A DNA stretch of 64,000 nucleotides, from positions 62,001 to 126,000 of the forward strand of contig NW_004457642.1 in assembly GCF_000203815.1 (NCBI RefSeq). The letters are read 5' to 3'. The notes under the pieces are model-generated. The model was given only the letters and a program-made list of their open reading frames with translations. It was not told the DNA's origin and ran no database searches. Position numbers and translations under genes: made by a program. Every line of letters starts with the position of its first letter. Positions within the stretch are counted from its first letter, which is position 1. Origin of the DNA: Cavenderia fasciculata (taxonomy: Eukaryota > Evosea > Eumycetozoa > Acytosteliales > Cavenderiaceae). Below, one piece after another: positions 1 to 10,256 of the stretch.

Positions 1-123
1 AGAATCGCAGAATCGAAATCACTTTATCACAATGAAATAAAAGAAAATGCTATTTATATTTATGCAAGGCCTGCTCCTGTTTCAAGACCATCGTACTTCA
101 AAATTGTAAAGGAACTTTTATAG
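1..123 (+). CDS. 3' end of a gene entering from the left edge (unidentified)
   Basis: The first frame is open from base 1 to a TAG at 121-123, giving 40 residues that end in YFKIVKELL. The stretch has the K/E/I/Y-rich composition of a coding end. No domain can be recognised from so short a piece. It may instead be a chance open frame, since 40 codons without a stop are not decisive. The rest of the gene, if real, lies left of the window. Confidence 0.35.
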   Translation, partial: RIAESKSLYHNEIKENAIYIYARPAPVSRPSYFKIVKELL

Positions 124-269
124 TAAATACTTTCAAAAATAAAAGAAAATTAATATTCATCACAATCTAAAGAGAATAATGAAATATCTTGTATTGCTCT
201 AATAGATGCTCTTTTACTTTGTTTTGCTATAGAATTACCAGTATATTTCACACCCACCATAATAACCGT

Positions 270-310
270 GGCCGGTTAGCTCAGCTGGAAGAGCGGCAGC
301 CTTCTAAGCT
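270..310 (+). pseudogene. 5' half-copy of tRNA-Arg(TCT)
   Basis: This segment repeats the acceptor 5' strand, D arm, anticodon loop and the start of the 3' anticodon stem of the intact tRNA-Arg at 473-545, with one D-stem difference. It then runs into unrelated sequence. The B box and T arm are missing, so it should not make a tRNA. About 25 bases of 5' flank (TTCACACCCA...ATAATAACCGTG) are also shared with the intact gene, so the duplicated unit included upstream DNA. Confidence 0.8.
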
Positions 311-472
311 GGAAGAGGAAGCCTTAGATGTAATGGTTTCATCATTAAAATTGTGATCAAATGTATCATTTTCACGCCATTTTAATGTAAAAAATTGGCA
401 TTTTGGGCCAAAAATCGAAAAAACGGGCGGCGAACGACCCCCAAAATTTCACACACCCAACATAATAACCGT

Positions 473-545
473 GGCCGGTTAGTTCAGCTGGAAGAGCGGC
501 AGCCTTCTAAGCTGCAGGTCGTGGGTTCGAGCCCCACATTGGTCG
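473..545 (+). tRNA. tRNA-Arg, anticodon TCT (reads AGA)
   Basis: The 73 bases fold into a complete cloverleaf. The acceptor stem is GGCCGGT (473-479) with ATTGGTC (538-544), including G-T pairs, and the discriminator is G545. The D arm is GTTC/GAGC. The anticodon stem is GCAGC/GCTGC with loop CTTCTAA (504-510), which places TCT in the anticodon. The T stem is GTGGG/CCCAC with loop TTCGAGC. There is no intron and no encoded CCA. Oligo-T follows directly. AGA is a heavily used Arg codon in the neighbouring genes. Confidence 0.95.
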
Positions 546-550
546 TCCAC

Positions 551-564
551 TTTTTATTTTTTTT
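551..564 (+). terminator. RNA polymerase III terminator of tRNA-Arg
   Basis: A run of five T (551-555), one A and eight more T (557-564) begins six bases after the tRNA. This is the usual oligo-T stop signal for RNA polymerase III. Confidence 0.8.
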
Positions 565-567
565 GTT

Positions 568-684
568 GCCACTGGCCACCGACAGACAGTGGATGGTAAC
601 CTTGCTGCCACTGGCCACCGACAGACAGTGGACGGTAACCTTGCTGCCACTGGCCACCGACAGACAGTGGACGGTAACCTTGCT
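568..684 (+). repeat. Three tandem 39-bp units, each with a short hairpin
   Basis: Three head-to-tail units (568-606, 607-645, 646-684) differ at only one visible base. A decayed fourth start follows. Within each unit CCACTG and CAGTGG can pair around a 12-base loop. The GC content is far above the surroundings. The array sits between the tRNA-Arg terminator and an inverted tRNA relic. The unit length is divisible by three, which keeps chance frames open on both strands, but I see no evidence of coding. Confidence 0.9.
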
Positions 685-696
685 GCTACTGCTAGC

Positions 697-748
697 AAAA
701 AAAAAATGGACGACCAACCGAGCTCCTCCAAGTGCCACTCTTCCAGCC
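697..748 (-). pseudogene. Inverted, internally deleted tRNA-Arg relic
   Basis: Read on the minus strand this piece gives GGCTGGAAGAGTGGCA, close to the D-arm segment of the tRNA-Arg. After a short unmatched stretch it gives TTGGTCGTCCA followed by ten T. That copies the 3' acceptor end, the downstream TCCA and the oligo-T stop of 538-555. The anticodon and T arms are gone. The intact gene and this relic therefore flank the 39-bp array as inverted repeats. Confidence 0.65.
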
Positions 749-1184
749 GAATGCTCATCCCAGATGAATTTCCAAGTCTGCTCCTCCGATTTCCCTTTTG
801 CAGCTACAAAGAAAGGGAACACCGAGCATGCATGTCAAATACAATAGAACCAAGACGGATGAACCTTCAGAGCCAGCAATGATGAAAAAGACAGAGTATT
901 GTGGCAGTTGATGACCTCTTGTTTGTGGTGGACAAGAACCAGAGGTTATTTGGACCAAAGCTAGCTTATAATGACTTGTAACTAGAGAGACTACTATTGT
1001 TTATCATTTTTGCAAACTACAAGACTATAGCTATTACCTATATATATATAAAAATTTAAATATCTCTTTGAACAAATAATAAAAAACAAAAAACAATGGA
1101 ACAAAAGATGCACTTGACTTGATTTTGATTTTTCAATTTTTTTTAATCAAATTTTTTTTTTATATTAATTAATTTAGTTTTAGT
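749..1184. other. Intergenic; possible decayed coding remnant at 755-960
   Basis: From about 755 to 960 the DNA is less AT-rich than true spacer. One plus-strand frame gives protein-like sequence (KGTPSMHVKYNRTKTDEPSE) before stops interrupt it. I cannot assign it to any family. The remainder is AT-rich spacer before the 3' end of the SET-domain gene. Confidence 0.35.
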
Positions 1185-2868
1185 TTATAATTCATCTTTA
1201 ACATTTGATTTAATTGGTTCAGAGGAATCAGTAATTTTATCTTGAATCAATTTCAAAACACTGTGCAAGACTACCTTTTCATGCATAGCCATAGTAGTAG
1301 CCAATCTTGAACGATAAGAGATTGATTGAAAAGAGGCCGATGATACCAAAGCCTTGTCTTGTTCAACAGTGGTAGGATAGTTTGCAATTTTAAGGTTGAT
1401 GAGTTGTTTGAGGAATTCCAATAGACCATTATTCTTGTAGGCAAGGTATTTTGAAATCTTTAACAATTCCTCTGTCAATGAACCACTAAACAATTTTAAT
1501 CTTTGTCCATGTGAGAATGCTTCTTCCAATATTGTAGTCTTTTCAATTAATTTTGGGTCCTAAAATAAATAGAAAGATAGAATAAGTTATTTTGTTTTGT
1601 TTTGTTTTGTTTTTTTTTTCTACATTACATTATCAGGAATTAATTCCAATAATTCTTCAAATAAAACATTGACACAATTAATATTTGATTCAACAAAACC
1701 ATAATCTATTAAAAAGTCACTATCACAATTTTGGTTGCCATAATTTAGGAATATTTGTTCACCACTCTTGACCGATTTCAATAGTGATACACGAATTGAA
1801 GAAGATTCATGATCAAAGTCATAAGTTGCTTGAGCATCATTATTATGATTAAAATAATCAATAAATGGTGCCAATACAATTGTAAGTCTTTGTTGTAATG
1901 ATTCTTCTTCTTCTTCTTTTTCTTCTTTTTCTTTTGTTTCCTTTTTCTTTTCCAATTCTTTATCAATTGGTAATTCAGTATAAATACCTCTTGAACCAAC
2001 AATTGAAACTGCCCATTTATAACGATCCCAATTAATAGCACAACCATCAAATATCTTATCTTTAAACATTTCACCATTTAATTTTTGATACATTTCTCTT
2101 GTTTGATCAATTTGTAACATTAAATGTACTAGAAAGAAAAAGAAAAAGGAATATTAGATATGAGATATATATAATCATATAAATATTTTTAATCATTTCT
2201 TTCATACCAAAAGCAGGAGAACCTTTTAATAATTGAATTTCATCTGGATTAAAATAAAGACCAGTATTTAATTCTGTTGGTAATGAATTCATCCATTGAT
2301 AATATTCACTAGTTGTATCATCTTTACAATATCTATAGTACATTAATGAAATGGCCAATCCAATTTCTGCAGATACATCATTTTCTTGTAATAATTGATA
2401 TAAATGAGGTGTTTCATGTTTAATCTAAAAAAAAGAAAAAGTAAACAATCATAATTCTTTTTCTTACTTTTCTTTTTCTTTTTCTTATTTACTCTATCTA
2501 AAGAAAATATATTAATCCATTGAAGATTAACAATATCAGAACCTTCTTTAATATCTTCATTTACAAAGATACCTCTTTCCTTGTTTGCATAATAGATATT
2601 ATCCTTTTCATTATTATTTATAGGTTTAATTGATACTGCATGATGATGTATAAATTGTTTTGATAAATTTTCTAAATGTTCAACTAAAATAGAATAAGAA
2701 ATGTAAGAATCTTTATATCTCTATCTCTATCTATCTCTCTATCTTTTTACCATATTCTTGTTTAGTTGCAAATTGTTGTTTATTATTACTATTACTATTT
2801 GCTTTAATTAAAGTTACTAATAACAATAGTAATACAATATAATAATAAATAGTTTTAATCATCATCAT
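1185..2868 (-). CDS. SET-domain protein, SETD3/SETD6/Rubisco-methyltransferase class
   Basis: Five exons (2751-2868, 2493-2683, 2208-2424, 1629-2128, 1185-1559) join into 466 residues. The SET core shows RGIYTELP, then FIDYFNHNNDAQ (about residues 264-275) and the GEQIFLNYGNQNCDSDFLID-type segment near residue 305. These match the NH-containing and NYG motifs of protein-lysine or histidine methyltransferases in this class. The helical C-terminal part fits the substrate-binding domain. A K/E tract sits between SET segments, as is common in dictyostelids. The first 23 residues are a hydrophobic signal-like segment (IYYYIVLLLLLVTLIKA), unusual for a normally cytosolic family. The start has three ATGs in a row and the first is used here. 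The substrate is unknown. Confidence 0.8.
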
Positions 2869-2997
2869 TTATTATTATTATTACCTAAGTTTGTGATGTG
2901 AGAGAGATACAAGTAATCATATGATTTTTTAAAAAAAGATGTGTTGGGAATGAACTTGTTTCGGAGATTTTTTAGGATCAAATATTTGATTTTTAAT

Positions 2998-4595
2998 TTA
3001 TTTAATATTATTTCCCATTAATTGAATCAATCTTGATGTTATATCAAAAAGATCAAATGATTGTGAAATATTTAATAAAGTATTAAATATAGTCAATGTT
3101 TTGGGACATTGAATACCATTATTATTAATAAATAGAGTTAAAATATTTGGTAATGATTCAGCTGTTTCAGTGGTGACAAGATTTGCAAGTGAATCATTAA
3201 ATTCATGATTTGTATCCAAATATTGATGAAATAATTGATTGAAAATAATCGAGTTGTATGGCATTGACAATATAGATATGATTGCTTCTTTAGCAAATAG
3301 ATTATGTTTTTTTGCATTGATAATGATCCAAGGTAGATAAATTGAGAAATCATTTTGAAAGATTAAATAAAATTGTGGACACTCTTGAAAAAATGCACAA
3401 TGTTGTACATGTCGTAGTCTACTTGATGGCGATATCATATAAATCATAAATGGATGAAAATATTTTCTAAAAAACAATTTCTTCTCTATTGAATATTTCT
3501 TCTTTCCAATACTTGATACGATTCTAAAAATCTCTATTTGTGGATCTGGAAAATGATCCAATTCTTTTTTTTCTTTTAATAATTTAAAACATAATTCTAA
3601 ACTATTTAATATATTCTAAAAAAGAAAAAAAAAAAGATTAATATTTAAATATTTTCATTTTTGTTTTTCTTCTTACCTCTTTTGATAATTGATTTCTATT
3701 TAAAAGAGTTTCAATTGTTAAAGAATAATAACCAATAGATTCTATAATATAATTTGAATTTATGATAGTTTCCAAAATTGATAATAAAATTTGACCATGA
3801 AGAGACATTGTACCAAAAAAACTACTATCTGCTGAATAGATAGTCTCAACCATTTGAAATAATCGATCTATTCTTTTATCTTTATCATTGCCAAGACATT
3901 TAATGATTTGATTATAAACCAAAGGTAAATATTTTTGATAATCCAAATCTCTAAACAAATAACCAATAATCTGTTTTGTATCATTTAATGAGTGTTGATT
4001 GTAGATCATTTTCATATCAATTTTATCAGACCAATTTGAATCTATAAAATTAGCTACATGATACATATTTAATCTTAATTCTTCATTTTCTATTAAATGT
4101 ATATTATGAATAAATTCTATCAATTCATTCCATTCTTGGTGGTCACCATCATTAAAAATAAAACGAATGATTGAAAGGAGAGCAGAATGAATACAACTTG
4201 ATAATTGTAATTGATTGATCCAAATCAAAGGTTTAAAAAACTCTTTTTTAAACCAACTAGATATTATTATAGAATTGAATGATTTAGATGATTTATCTCT
4301 CTTGTTATTCAATGCAATGAATAAAAGATCAAGTCTATCCATTAAACCAATATAAACATTTGATTCTCTTTCTATTATTATTGAAAAGTTCTATAAAAAA
4401 GGTTAATAACAAATCTAAAGTTATATATGATGTTCTTTCTTTTTTACAAACCTTTGGGACACCATTGATTAAAAGATTTAAAATTTGATCAATCAAATCT
4501 TTAATAGAATCTAAATGTTGATCTACAAATTGAATTAGTTCATCTTGATTATGTCTATTAACATTATATAACTTTAATACTAATTCATTCTCCAT
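2998..4595 (-). CDS. Dictyostelid-type helical protein, paralog A
   Basis: Three exons (4452-4595, 3677-4390, 2998-3615) join into 491 residues. I do not recognise a named domain. The protein is almost wholly helical in appearance, rich in L, I, N and F, with amphipathic stretches of ARM/HEAT-like spacing. It is a clear paralog of the gene at 5817-7841. The N-termini share length, an acidic start and the ending INGVPK/VDGIPK just before intron 1. The middle regions share WSDKIDMKMI versus WPDKIDMKRI. It is shorter than its partner. No signal peptide or membrane segment is evident. Confidence 0.75.
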
Positions 4596-4773
4596 CTCTC
4601 TTTTGAAGATGAAACTACAATACTAAAAAAAATAAAAGGTCAACTAAAAATATTTTTTTTTTTATTCTTTAATTTTTTTTATAATTATAATAACAATAAA
4701 AAAGTAAAAAAGTATTCTTCTCATTATTATTATTATTATTATTATTTTTGAAAAACATACATATATTTATATC

Positions 4774-5292
4774 ATGAAGAAAGGAATAAAGTTTCCACAT
4801 TGGATTGTAGTTTATGTAAATGATGATTGGCCAGATGGAGTAGCAGTTCATGTTGATGGTAGAAATCAAAAGGTGGCATATGAGTCATTTACCTATGGAG
4901 GAATATCAAATAAAAGTAAAACTATGGTTGGTACAACTGATAAGAATGTAATTCAACTATTCGATATTTGTAACCTAGTTACCAATCGTCAAGAATTCCA
5001 AAATGATACCCAGTCAACTAGTTTCCACAATTGTCAAACTTGGTGTCAACAAGTGATTGACCTTCTTCTTGATAATCAATCAGATATAGATGTTGTAGGT
5101 GATGATGATCCATCCCCATCCCCCTTCTCTTCCTCTTCCTCCTCCTCATCTACCACCACCACCACTGCTACCCAATCCAATCGTATATACTCTGTTAAAT
5201 GGACATCAGAATCACCAAAAGAATTATTCTCTATTGAAGATTGTTGTCATCCAACATTATTTAATACTTCTTCTTCTTGTCAAATTTTGTAA
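4774..5292 (+). CDS. Small protein with possible permuted papain-like (LRAT/PPPDE-like) signature
   Basis: A single exon of 172 residues opens with MKKGIKFPHWIVVYVNDDWP. Around residue 88 it has HNCQTWCQQVID. A His in an early strand (HWIVVYV) followed later by an NC..(W/F) helix resembles the permuted papain-like fold of LRAT and PPPDE proteins, but I can only suggest this. The C-terminus holds a Ser/Thr tract and ends in SSCQIL. The start is the first ATG of the frame after AT-rich leader. It lies on the opposite strand between two paralogous minus-strand genes. An upstream exon cannot be excluded. Confidence 0.6.
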   Translation: MKKGIKFPHWIVVYVNDDWPDGVAVHVDGRNQKVAYESFTYGGISNKSKTMVGTTDKNVIQLFDICNLVTNRQEFQNDTQSTSFHNCQTWCQQVIDLLLDNQSDIDVVGDDDPSPSPFSSSSSSSSTTTTTATQSNRIYSVKWTSESPKELFSIEDCCHPTLFNTSSSCQIL

Positions 5293-5339
5293 ATCATTTA
5301 TTATAAAAAACATTTTAATTAAGATTTTTTTTTTTTTTG

Positions 5340-5707
5340 TTAATTACCAAGATATGGTAAACTCATATCAGTTGAGAGACATTCTCTACCTTGAACTCCA
5401 TCAGCCCATGATGGGTTTTCACCAGGGGATAGATAGACCAATCCTTTGTGAATGACATTGATGATGATGGTATGACTTGCTACCTTGCAACCAAATACTG
5501 TTGCACATTGTTTTGCAAACTGACGGCCTGTTTGATCACGAAAAACGAGACATGATCTGATCCAAAAGAGTCCATCACTTTCAACCAAATTACTCCATCT
5601 ACTGTCCAATCTATTGATCTCCAACCTGTCCTCACCAATGCATACTGAGCCCGAACTTCCATGTCCCCAAAATTGGATTTCTTTTCCCTTTCCGTGTCGT
5701 AAAACAA
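5340..5707 (-). pseudogene. Broken host-type gene, family not recognised
   Basis: Two overlapping minus-strand frames look like parts of one protein. The first gives YALVRTGWRSIDWTVDGVIW. The second takes over with SDGLFWIRSCLVFRD and runs through SHTIIINVIHKGLVYLSPGE to NPSWADGVQGRE and a stop at 5340. The switch lies near 5590 without splice signals, so the piece seems frameshifted. There is no convincing start. GC content is higher than in the flanks. The compact Trp/Cys-rich composition suggests a globular domain, but I cannot name it. Sequencing error is an alternative to real decay. Confidence 0.45.
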
Positions 5708-5816
5708 TACTTTTTAGCTCGGTATGTAGCTTGGGCTTGGGAACGATTTAAAATTGTTGGAAATATTTAATAAAAAAAATATCTTGCAAAATCTTTAGAT
5801 ATATCTAAGAGTTCTT

Positions 5817-7841
5817 TTATTGTTGATCATTGTTTAAACTAGAGTTTTTAAAATTGATCCAATTTGAACTTTCTATTATTGTCGACCATTGTTGATCTAA
5901 AATAAATAATTCAAAACATTTAAAAATATACTCTAATCCAAATGGGTAATCCATTACCATGAATAGGTTTAGAATTTCTAAAATACATAAATCTAAACAC
6001 TTTTCATCAAGTTTTTGTAATAAATTTGTCTTGATTTTGTTGTCTTTGTTGTTATTGAATAATTTTAAAACCAATAGATAAGGAGGGATGAATGATTTTG
6101 GTAATTGATTACCAATTGTTAAAATTGTACTTTTGGATCCTTGTAAAATATCATCATCTATTTTAAAATGATGATTTTCTCTTAAAATAGTTAAAATTAA
6201 ATTACAAGATCTACATGCCATTGAAATATCCACAAGATTAATAGAATACTCGTCATTACTATTATTGTTGATAGATTTTAAAAAGTTTGAAAATACCAAA
6301 TTGATTTGTTGGTTGGTCATGTTTTGAGGACCTACTAGTTGGATTAATCGGTCAACAATATTTGAATGACTAAATGATAATGTAATGGTCAAGAATCTTT
6401 CAAAAATATCCATTGTATCTTGATGTCTGACGCCTACATTGTCAATATAGATTGATAGTACATTATAAAATATCTCTACTCTTCCACCGTGTACATAGTC
6501 ATCAACATGGTCAGTAATCTTGTTGGAAATAAAACCTCTATCTAAAATTGGAAACAATCTATTACTGTAGTAAACTGTAGTCTCTGTTGATGATAATAGA
6601 GATACAATTGTTTTAACCTTGTTAAGTTTTAAAAAGTAATTGATATATGGACCAATATAGGATGGGCAAATACGATCAAAAATGTGAAAAAATGCATTGA
6701 TTAGACGTGTTGGACGTCCATTCTCTTTGATCGTATATAGCATCAATTGATAAAAGATTTTTCCAAACTTTTCTTTTCCACAAATATTGTTTAATAACAT
6801 CAATGAAACTACATATATTGACCATGTATCTGCATTCTCATTTTCTTTTCTTTTTAATAAATCTAATATTATTGATATACTTTTTTTACAATCCTAAAAA
6901 AATAAAAATCAAGACTAAGTAAAATATCAATCTTTTTATCTTTATCTTCTTTCTTACATTATTTGTAAATTGATTATTTTCAGAAAAGATTGTAATATGC
7001 ATTGAATAATATTCTATTGATTGAGGAAATTCTCCCAACAATTGAGAATTTAATATTAATTCTGAAATTGATAATAAATAAAATGGGTCAATTTGGAGGA
7101 GTTGATCTTCTGGCAAGTTGATAGTTGATTCTAAGATCATTTGAGCAATTGCCAATACTCTTGTTTCTTGTTCATAATCTGTTGCACTTTTCAATTGACT
7201 CGAGAGAGAATGATAGATCAACTCTATATTCTTTGTATAATCTATTGATCGAGTCAAATATTCAATAATCTCTCCACTTACATCTCTAAATGCATAATCT
7301 ACTATCCTTTTCATATCAATTTTATCTGGCCAATTTTGATTTATAAAATTCATCAATCTATACAATTCACCCCTCATCCTTGTATCTTGTATTTCATAAA
7401 CTTTATAAATTAATTCTAACAATTCTTTTGGTTCTCCTAAAATAGAAAAAATAAATATATTAGAAAAAGATATTTTTTAAATGTTCTCTCTCTCTCAACA
7501 AACCATCATCTTCAAACCATTTAGAAATTAAATCTTGAGAAGTGATAGTTTCAGATCTACATTGATTTAAAACTATTATTAGTTTATCAATTAAACATTT
7601 TTGAATATCTCCTTTTTCTTTTTCTTCTTTAAAGTTTATATCCTTTTTAAAAAAAAAATTTGTTAGTGGCTCATATCTCTCTCTCTCTTTCTCTCTCTTT
7701 ACTTACCTTTGGTATACCATCAACAATGATTGTTAATATCATGTCTATCATTTCTTGATATGATACAAGTTTTAATAGACTATCCAATTGATCATCTTGA
7801 TTAACCAATAAATCAAATATCTTTTGTTCTCTTGATTCCAT
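5817..7841 (-). CDS. Dictyostelid-type helical protein, paralog B
   Basis: Four exons (7707-7841, 7504-7642, 6958-7436, 5817-6893) join into 609 residues. It is the longer paralog of the gene at 2998-4595, with the same first-exon length class, the same intron position after GIPK and shared stretches such as NFINQNWPDKIDMKRI. I chose MESREQ as the start because it aligns with the start of paralog A, although the frame is open 26 codons further upstream in a lysine-rich stretch. There are no recognisable catalytic motifs. It probably forms a helical-repeat scaffold, as an inference from composition. Confidence 0.75.
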
Positions 7842-7993
7842 CCTTGAGATAAAGAATGAAATTCTCTTTTTTGGATTTGTCTTTGTTTTTGTTTTTTTTT
7901 TTTTAATATTTAAATACATTTAATTTATTTATTGTTTACAAAAAAAAAAAAGGGTTATATAATTTATATTTATATTTATATTTATATATATAT

Positions 7994-9579
7994 TTAATCA
8001 AAAATAGTAGAATAAATTAAATCTTGAACAAATATACTTTTTAAAATATTATCCTTTTGTTGATTTTGTAATTCTTCAACTGTCATTGGTATTGGTTGAT
8101 TTAATTGTTGTAATTGAATCTTTTGAATTTTAATAGGAGTGTTGGGTTGTTGATTTGAATTCTGTTGTTTTTGTTGGTCAATAGTAGCAGAGGTGGAGGC
8201 ATTTTCACCTTTTCCACCAATATGATTATTATTATTATGATGATTAAGTACGCCGAGATTTGGATTATTTAAAAGAATATGATGAGATTTGGATCCTTGC
8301 AAGGAAGAGGATAATTCTCCTGCTCCCGCTCTATTTCCTGCCGCCGCCAATAATGATGAAAGGCTAGACGGAGTAAAAATGGAATTGGTTAAACCGCTAA
8401 TCTCTCCCGCGCTACCAGAAATATTCATAGATTTCGAGGAATGTTGCTCGAGTATTTGTGAAAGTGGTGAGGTTAAAGATGATGGTTGTATGGTACACTG
8501 TGAAGAATCGATTTGTTGTTTGTTGGCCAATGCCAACTTTAATAATAAATCTTCGGTTGTTTTTGCAGACGATGACGAGGTAGAAGTATTTGTCGTATCT
8601 TGTTTTGATGGTGATTTAGTGCCACCAGTGGTGGTTTGGTCCTTTTGTTTCATAATTAAAGACAATGAATCTGAATTTACACCAAACAATGATGCCAAAA
8701 AATCATTTCTTGAACTTAATTCATCTTGAATCATTGTACTATTATTATTCTTTAACTAAATAGAAATATATATAGATTAATAAAACTAATAACTTATATA
8801 TTTCTATTTTCTTTAATATTTACTTGATTTTTATGTCTTAAACTCATATGACCAACAAGATTACGAGAAATATAATTTGGATCACCATCAGGTCGCGATG
8901 CACATATAGGACAAACAGCAGATCTAGATTCATATTTATGAGCTGTTAAAACATGATCTGGTAGTGCAGCTTCTGAATGAGATGTACTACAATATGGACA
9001 TTTATAGGTGGTTTGATTTGAAAGTTGTTGTTGTTGTTGCTGTTGCTGTTGTTGTTTAATGACACTTGAAAATAATTTTGAAAAGGTTGCATCTATTTCC
9101 TCTAATTCCTTTGATCCCAACTCTTCATCTTCATCATCATCATCTACATCGCAACTATCATCGTCATCTTGATCCTCATCATAATCTTGTCTATAATGAC
9201 GATCAAATTGTTCTCCATCCTCTTCTTCCTCTTCTGGATCATCATCTTCTTCATCTACATCTTCTACATTATCATCATCGTCAAAGTCTAAAAATTAGAG
9301 AATAGAGAGTAGAGAGAGAGGTGAGTCAAACTAAAGCTAAAATACATATGTATCTATCTTCCTTCCTTCCTTCCTTCCTTCCTTTGCCTTCCTTCTTTTA
9401 TCAAACATACAATAAATATTACTATGACCATTACCAACTATATCTACTGGGTCCATAATATGTTGAAATGAATGTTTTGAAGGATCGTTATAACATAATA
9501 TACATAATGATACATTATCACAAGTTGTGCATTTGTATTTAACTCCTGTATCACCACATGCTGTACATGTATTTGACAT
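7994..9579 (-). CDS. kcmf1: KCMF1-like protein: ZZ zinc finger plus Di19-type zinc fingers
   Basis: Three exons (9411-9579, 8824-9287, 7994-8755) join into 464 residues. The N-terminus is a ZZ finger (CTACGDTGVKYKCTTC then CILCYNDPSKH, residues 5-40). An acidic D/E tract follows. A Di19-type double finger then appears (YKCPYCSTSHSE, DHVLTAHK, CPICASRPDGDPN, GHMSLRHK, about residues 150-205). This order is that of KCMF1, an N-degron and stress-linked ubiquitin ligase partner. The C-terminal 250 residues are Q/S/N-rich with VEELQNQQKDNILKSIF near the end. Intron 1 holds a TTCC microsatellite (9359-9383). The ZZ ligands look intact. Confidence 0.88.
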
Positions 9580-9895
9580 GATTAAAATGAAAAAGAATGA
9601 ATATAATTATATAAATTATATATATATATATAAATATAAAACTGTATGTATATATGAATGAATGTATGTAATGAAAAATTAAACAATAACTTGTTTCAAT
9701 GAATGTAAAAAAAAAAAAAGATTGTTTCTAAATTTTCAAGAGGAAGAGTAATATTACTCCTCTTCCTTTTTTATGTTTTTGAAAAAGTAAAAAGGTAGAT
9801 CTTTACAAAGAGACAGAGATATATATATATATAAAGAGAGAGAGAGAGAGAGATAAAAGATACCTTCTGAAGCTGAATTGAATTGATATCTTTTA

Positions 9896-9944
9896 TATTA
9901 TTATTATTATTATTGTGCTCTATAATAATAATAATAATAATAAT
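9896..9944. repeat. ATT-array / AAT-array inverted repeat
   Basis: About six ATT units are followed by a short spacer (GTGCTCT) and then about eight AAT units. The two arms are perfect reverse complements, so the region can form a long AT-only hairpin on either strand. Confidence 0.85.
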
Positions 9945-10033
9945 CCAATCTCTTGTATTTGTTGTTTTACAAAATGTTTAAACTATATCATAAAGGCTTG
10001 TATTGTATTTTATATAACTATTATATATTAAAA

Positions 10034-10076
10034 GGAATGAATGAATGAATGAATGAATGAATGAATGAATGAATGA
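10034..10076. repeat. GAAT tetranucleotide array
   Basis: About ten uninterrupted GAAT units. Related GAATGAAT runs recur in other spacers of the window (for example near 29670). Confidence 0.9.
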
Positions 10077-10256
10077 TACTAATAATAATAATAATCAAAT
10101 AGAATTTAATTAATGATATAATGAATGAAAAAAAGTAAAATAGAAAATAGTTTAGTTTCTTGGTGGTGTGGTGTTGTTGTTGGTTAATTTTGATTTAATT
10201 TAATTTTGATTTATTTAATATAATTTTAATTTTGATTTATTTAATATAATTTAGAT

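Larger units (their letters stand above)
9580..10256. other. Intergenic, microsatellite-rich
   Basis: No gene is seen. The stretch lies between the start of the KCMF1-like gene and the 3' end of the MFS gene, so it holds the KCMF1 promoter. It contains TA and GA dinucleotide runs, an ATT/AAT inverted repeat and a GAAT array, the last two listed separately. Confidence 0.8.

Noticed and set aside
484-847. Frames on both strands across the tRNA and 39-bp array
   Set aside because: The 39-bp unit is a multiple of three and keeps frames open by chance. The reading runs through the tRNA and poly-T and repeats the same 13 residues.
9066-9305. His/Leu-rich plus-strand frame
   Set aside because: It is the reverse of the Asp/Glu tract of the KCMF1-like gene.
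10034-10076. Regular repeats considered as a CRISPR-like array
   Set aside because: It is a tetranucleotide microsatellite without spacers, and the genome is eukaryotic.
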